Assembly (NCBI GenBank): GCA_963744225.1
Contig: CAVUSV010000004.1
Coordinates: 2,046,001-2,110,000, forward strand
Length of the DNA: 64,000 nt
Reading direction: 5' to 3'
Source of the DNA: Bog-473 sp963744225
Lineage (GTDB): Bacteria; Actinomycetota; Acidimicrobiia; Acidimicrobiales; RAAP-2
Below are positions 63,360 through 64,000 of the stretch, piece by piece. Both the position numbers and the translations under genes were made by a program. Position 1 is the first letter of the stretch. Every line of letters begins with the position of its first letter. The notes beneath the pieces are model-generated. The model was given only the letters and a program-made list of their open reading frames with translations. It ran no database searches and had not been told where the DNA came from.

Positions 63360-63729
63360 AACCCACCTCCGAGGGATGCCAGCGGGAAGAGCTGGCTTTT
63401 CCCGATGACCGGCATAACACCACCTGCGACGAGGTGCAACAGGCTTGTCTCCCGAGTCGCTGAAAACACAGTCGCACCGAGTACCGTCGCCTTACGTACG
63501 GCGAGGACGATCTGCCTGCAATGGTGCCACCTCCCGCCGGGACAGTGGGACACTTCGGCACCATGGGGGCAGGGAAAACCATGGCGTCGGGCCGGCCAGT
63601 ATCCGGCAGTTGCGAGTGCTCCAATATCGAGGCAGTCGACAGTCCGGGACTGATGTGATCAGCTTCTCTGGGGGTAGGAGGTCGACACTTCCTCCGACCG
63701 CATCGAACCCCCTGGCCTGGAGGTCAGCC
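63360..63729. other. 370-base region with the last array element
   Basis: Contains the long element at 63523-63573 and the upstream region of the hydrolase gene. No gene. Confidence 0.4.
63523..63573 (+). repeat. Array element 46 (long)
   Basis: GTGCCACCTCCCGCCGGG, then ACACTTCGGCAC and GGGGGCAGG. Confidence 0.82.
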
Positions 63730-64000
63730 ATGGCAACGATCACCGAAGACGAAGAAGACCAGATCAAGGGAGCCAACTCGTCAGGACGGACGCCGGTCGT
63801 GTTCATCCACGGCCTCTGGTTGCTTCCAAGTAGCTGGGACCGCTGGGCGGCTGTCTTCGAGGACGCCGGTTACGCCCCACTCAGCCCGGGGTGGCCCGAC
63901 GATCCCGAGACCGTCGAGGAGGCCAAGGCAAAACCCGAGGTGTTTGCCAACAAGACCCTCGACCAGGTGGCTGACCACTACGCCGCGGTCATCGACAAGC
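63730..64000 (+). CDS. Alpha/beta-hydrolase, N-terminal part (runs off the window)
   Basis: 90 residues visible and open to the right edge. TPVVFIHGLWLLPSSWDRWA is the oxyanion-hole HG motif of alpha/beta hydrolases, followed by FEDAGYAPLSPGWPDDPETV, typical of small-molecule hydrolases of this clan. The nucleophile lies beyond the window. ATG 63730 is the start. Confidence 0.78.
   Translation, partial: MATITEDEEDQIKGANSSGRTPVVFIHGLWLLPSSWDRWAAVFEDAGYAPLSPGWPDDPETVEEAKAKPEVFANKTLDQVADHYAAVIDK

Larger units (their letters stand above)
22893..63573 (+). repeat. Array of about 46 same-strand hairpin elements separating cassette-like units
   Basis: All copies share the loop core CGCCGGG preceded by a T/A/C triplet, flanked by a stem of 4-8 pairs. 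Stem sequences differ with compensating changes: CTGACCC/GGGTCAG, CGCCCCG/CGGGGCG, CGCCCA/TGGGCG, TGCCCG/CGGGCA, CCCTC/GAGGG, CCAGT/ACTGG. About a dozen long copies add a 3' arm with TTCGGCAC and a G-rich end. Every copy found is on the plus strand, whatever the strand of neighbouring genes. Spacing is 0.27-2.5 kb. Confidence 0.88.

Noticed and set aside
22893..63573. Canonical integron attC sites
   Set aside because: The RYYYAAC and GTTRRRY boxes are not evident in the elements. One copy (60531) has GCCTGTC and GCTAGGC at its ends, which is only suggestive.
22893..63573. Elements as ordinary transcription terminators
   Set aside because: They also occur between divergent starts, have one fixed strand and lack T-runs.
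22893..63573. CRISPR array
   Set aside because: Spacing is 0.3-2.5 kb with genes between; no cas genes are present.
1..64000. Prophage, IS element or plasmid functions
   Set aside because: No transposase, integrase, capsid, terminase, relaxase or replication gene was recognised in any frame.

Overview
The window is high-GC, densely coded DNA from an actinobacterium. Evidence includes ClpS, a Tat-exported solute-binding protein, an ECF sigma factor with a zinc-finger anti-sigma partner, a membrane GGDEF-EAL protein, many GTG/TTG starts and secreted Ig-like proteins. An uncultured, Acidimicrobiia-like soil or sediment lineage would fit, but that placement is inference. Several conserved genes are broken by single-base indels, often an extra G in a GGGC context. 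This looks more like draft sequence error than decay.

Region 1 (1-20.8 kb) is an ordinary chromosomal backbone. It holds the end of an AtuA-like gene, a channel-like membrane protein, a zinc alcohol dehydrogenase divergent from clpS, three 50-bp direct repeats, an MFS exporter fused to a GNAT acetyltransferase, an ABC-F ATPase, a peptide-type solute-binding protein, a peroxiredoxin and a fused ArsR-AHSA1 regulator with a 14-bp perfect operator-like palindrome. A DUF1214-sulfotransferase pair, a secreted beta-propeller, a sigma/anti-sigma pair and a GGDEF-EAL protein follow. The region ends with an MFS efflux gene behind a structured leader that encodes a nine-residue peptide, an apparent attenuator.

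At 20,945-20,985 (minus strand) lies the 3' half of a tRNA-Gly(TCC), from anticodon loop to acceptor stem, with no 5' half. This is the usual scar of site-specific integration. Its polarity puts the inserted DNA to the right, so everything from about 21 kb to the window end may be one genomic island.

Region 2 (21-64 kb) is the most unusual part. About 46 copies of a short hairpin element punctuate it every 0.27-2.5 kb. Every copy is on the plus strand, while the genes between them lie on both strands and in convergent, divergent and tandem arrangements. The loop is conserved (core CGCCGGG) and the stem changes sequence with compensating bases. Each interval usually holds one small gene or a small operon: aminoglycoside-type phosphotransferases, VOC proteins, GNAT, ABM monooxygenases, a methyltransferase, a DJ-1/PfpI protein, ArsR/XRE/GntR regulators, a sigma/anti-sigma pair, lipoproteins and secreted repeat proteins. 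This resembles an integron cassette array, but canonical attC core sites are not evident and no integrase is present in the window. Two paralogous secreted Ig-like proteins sit near the two visible ends of the array. The window ends inside an alpha/beta-hydrolase gene.
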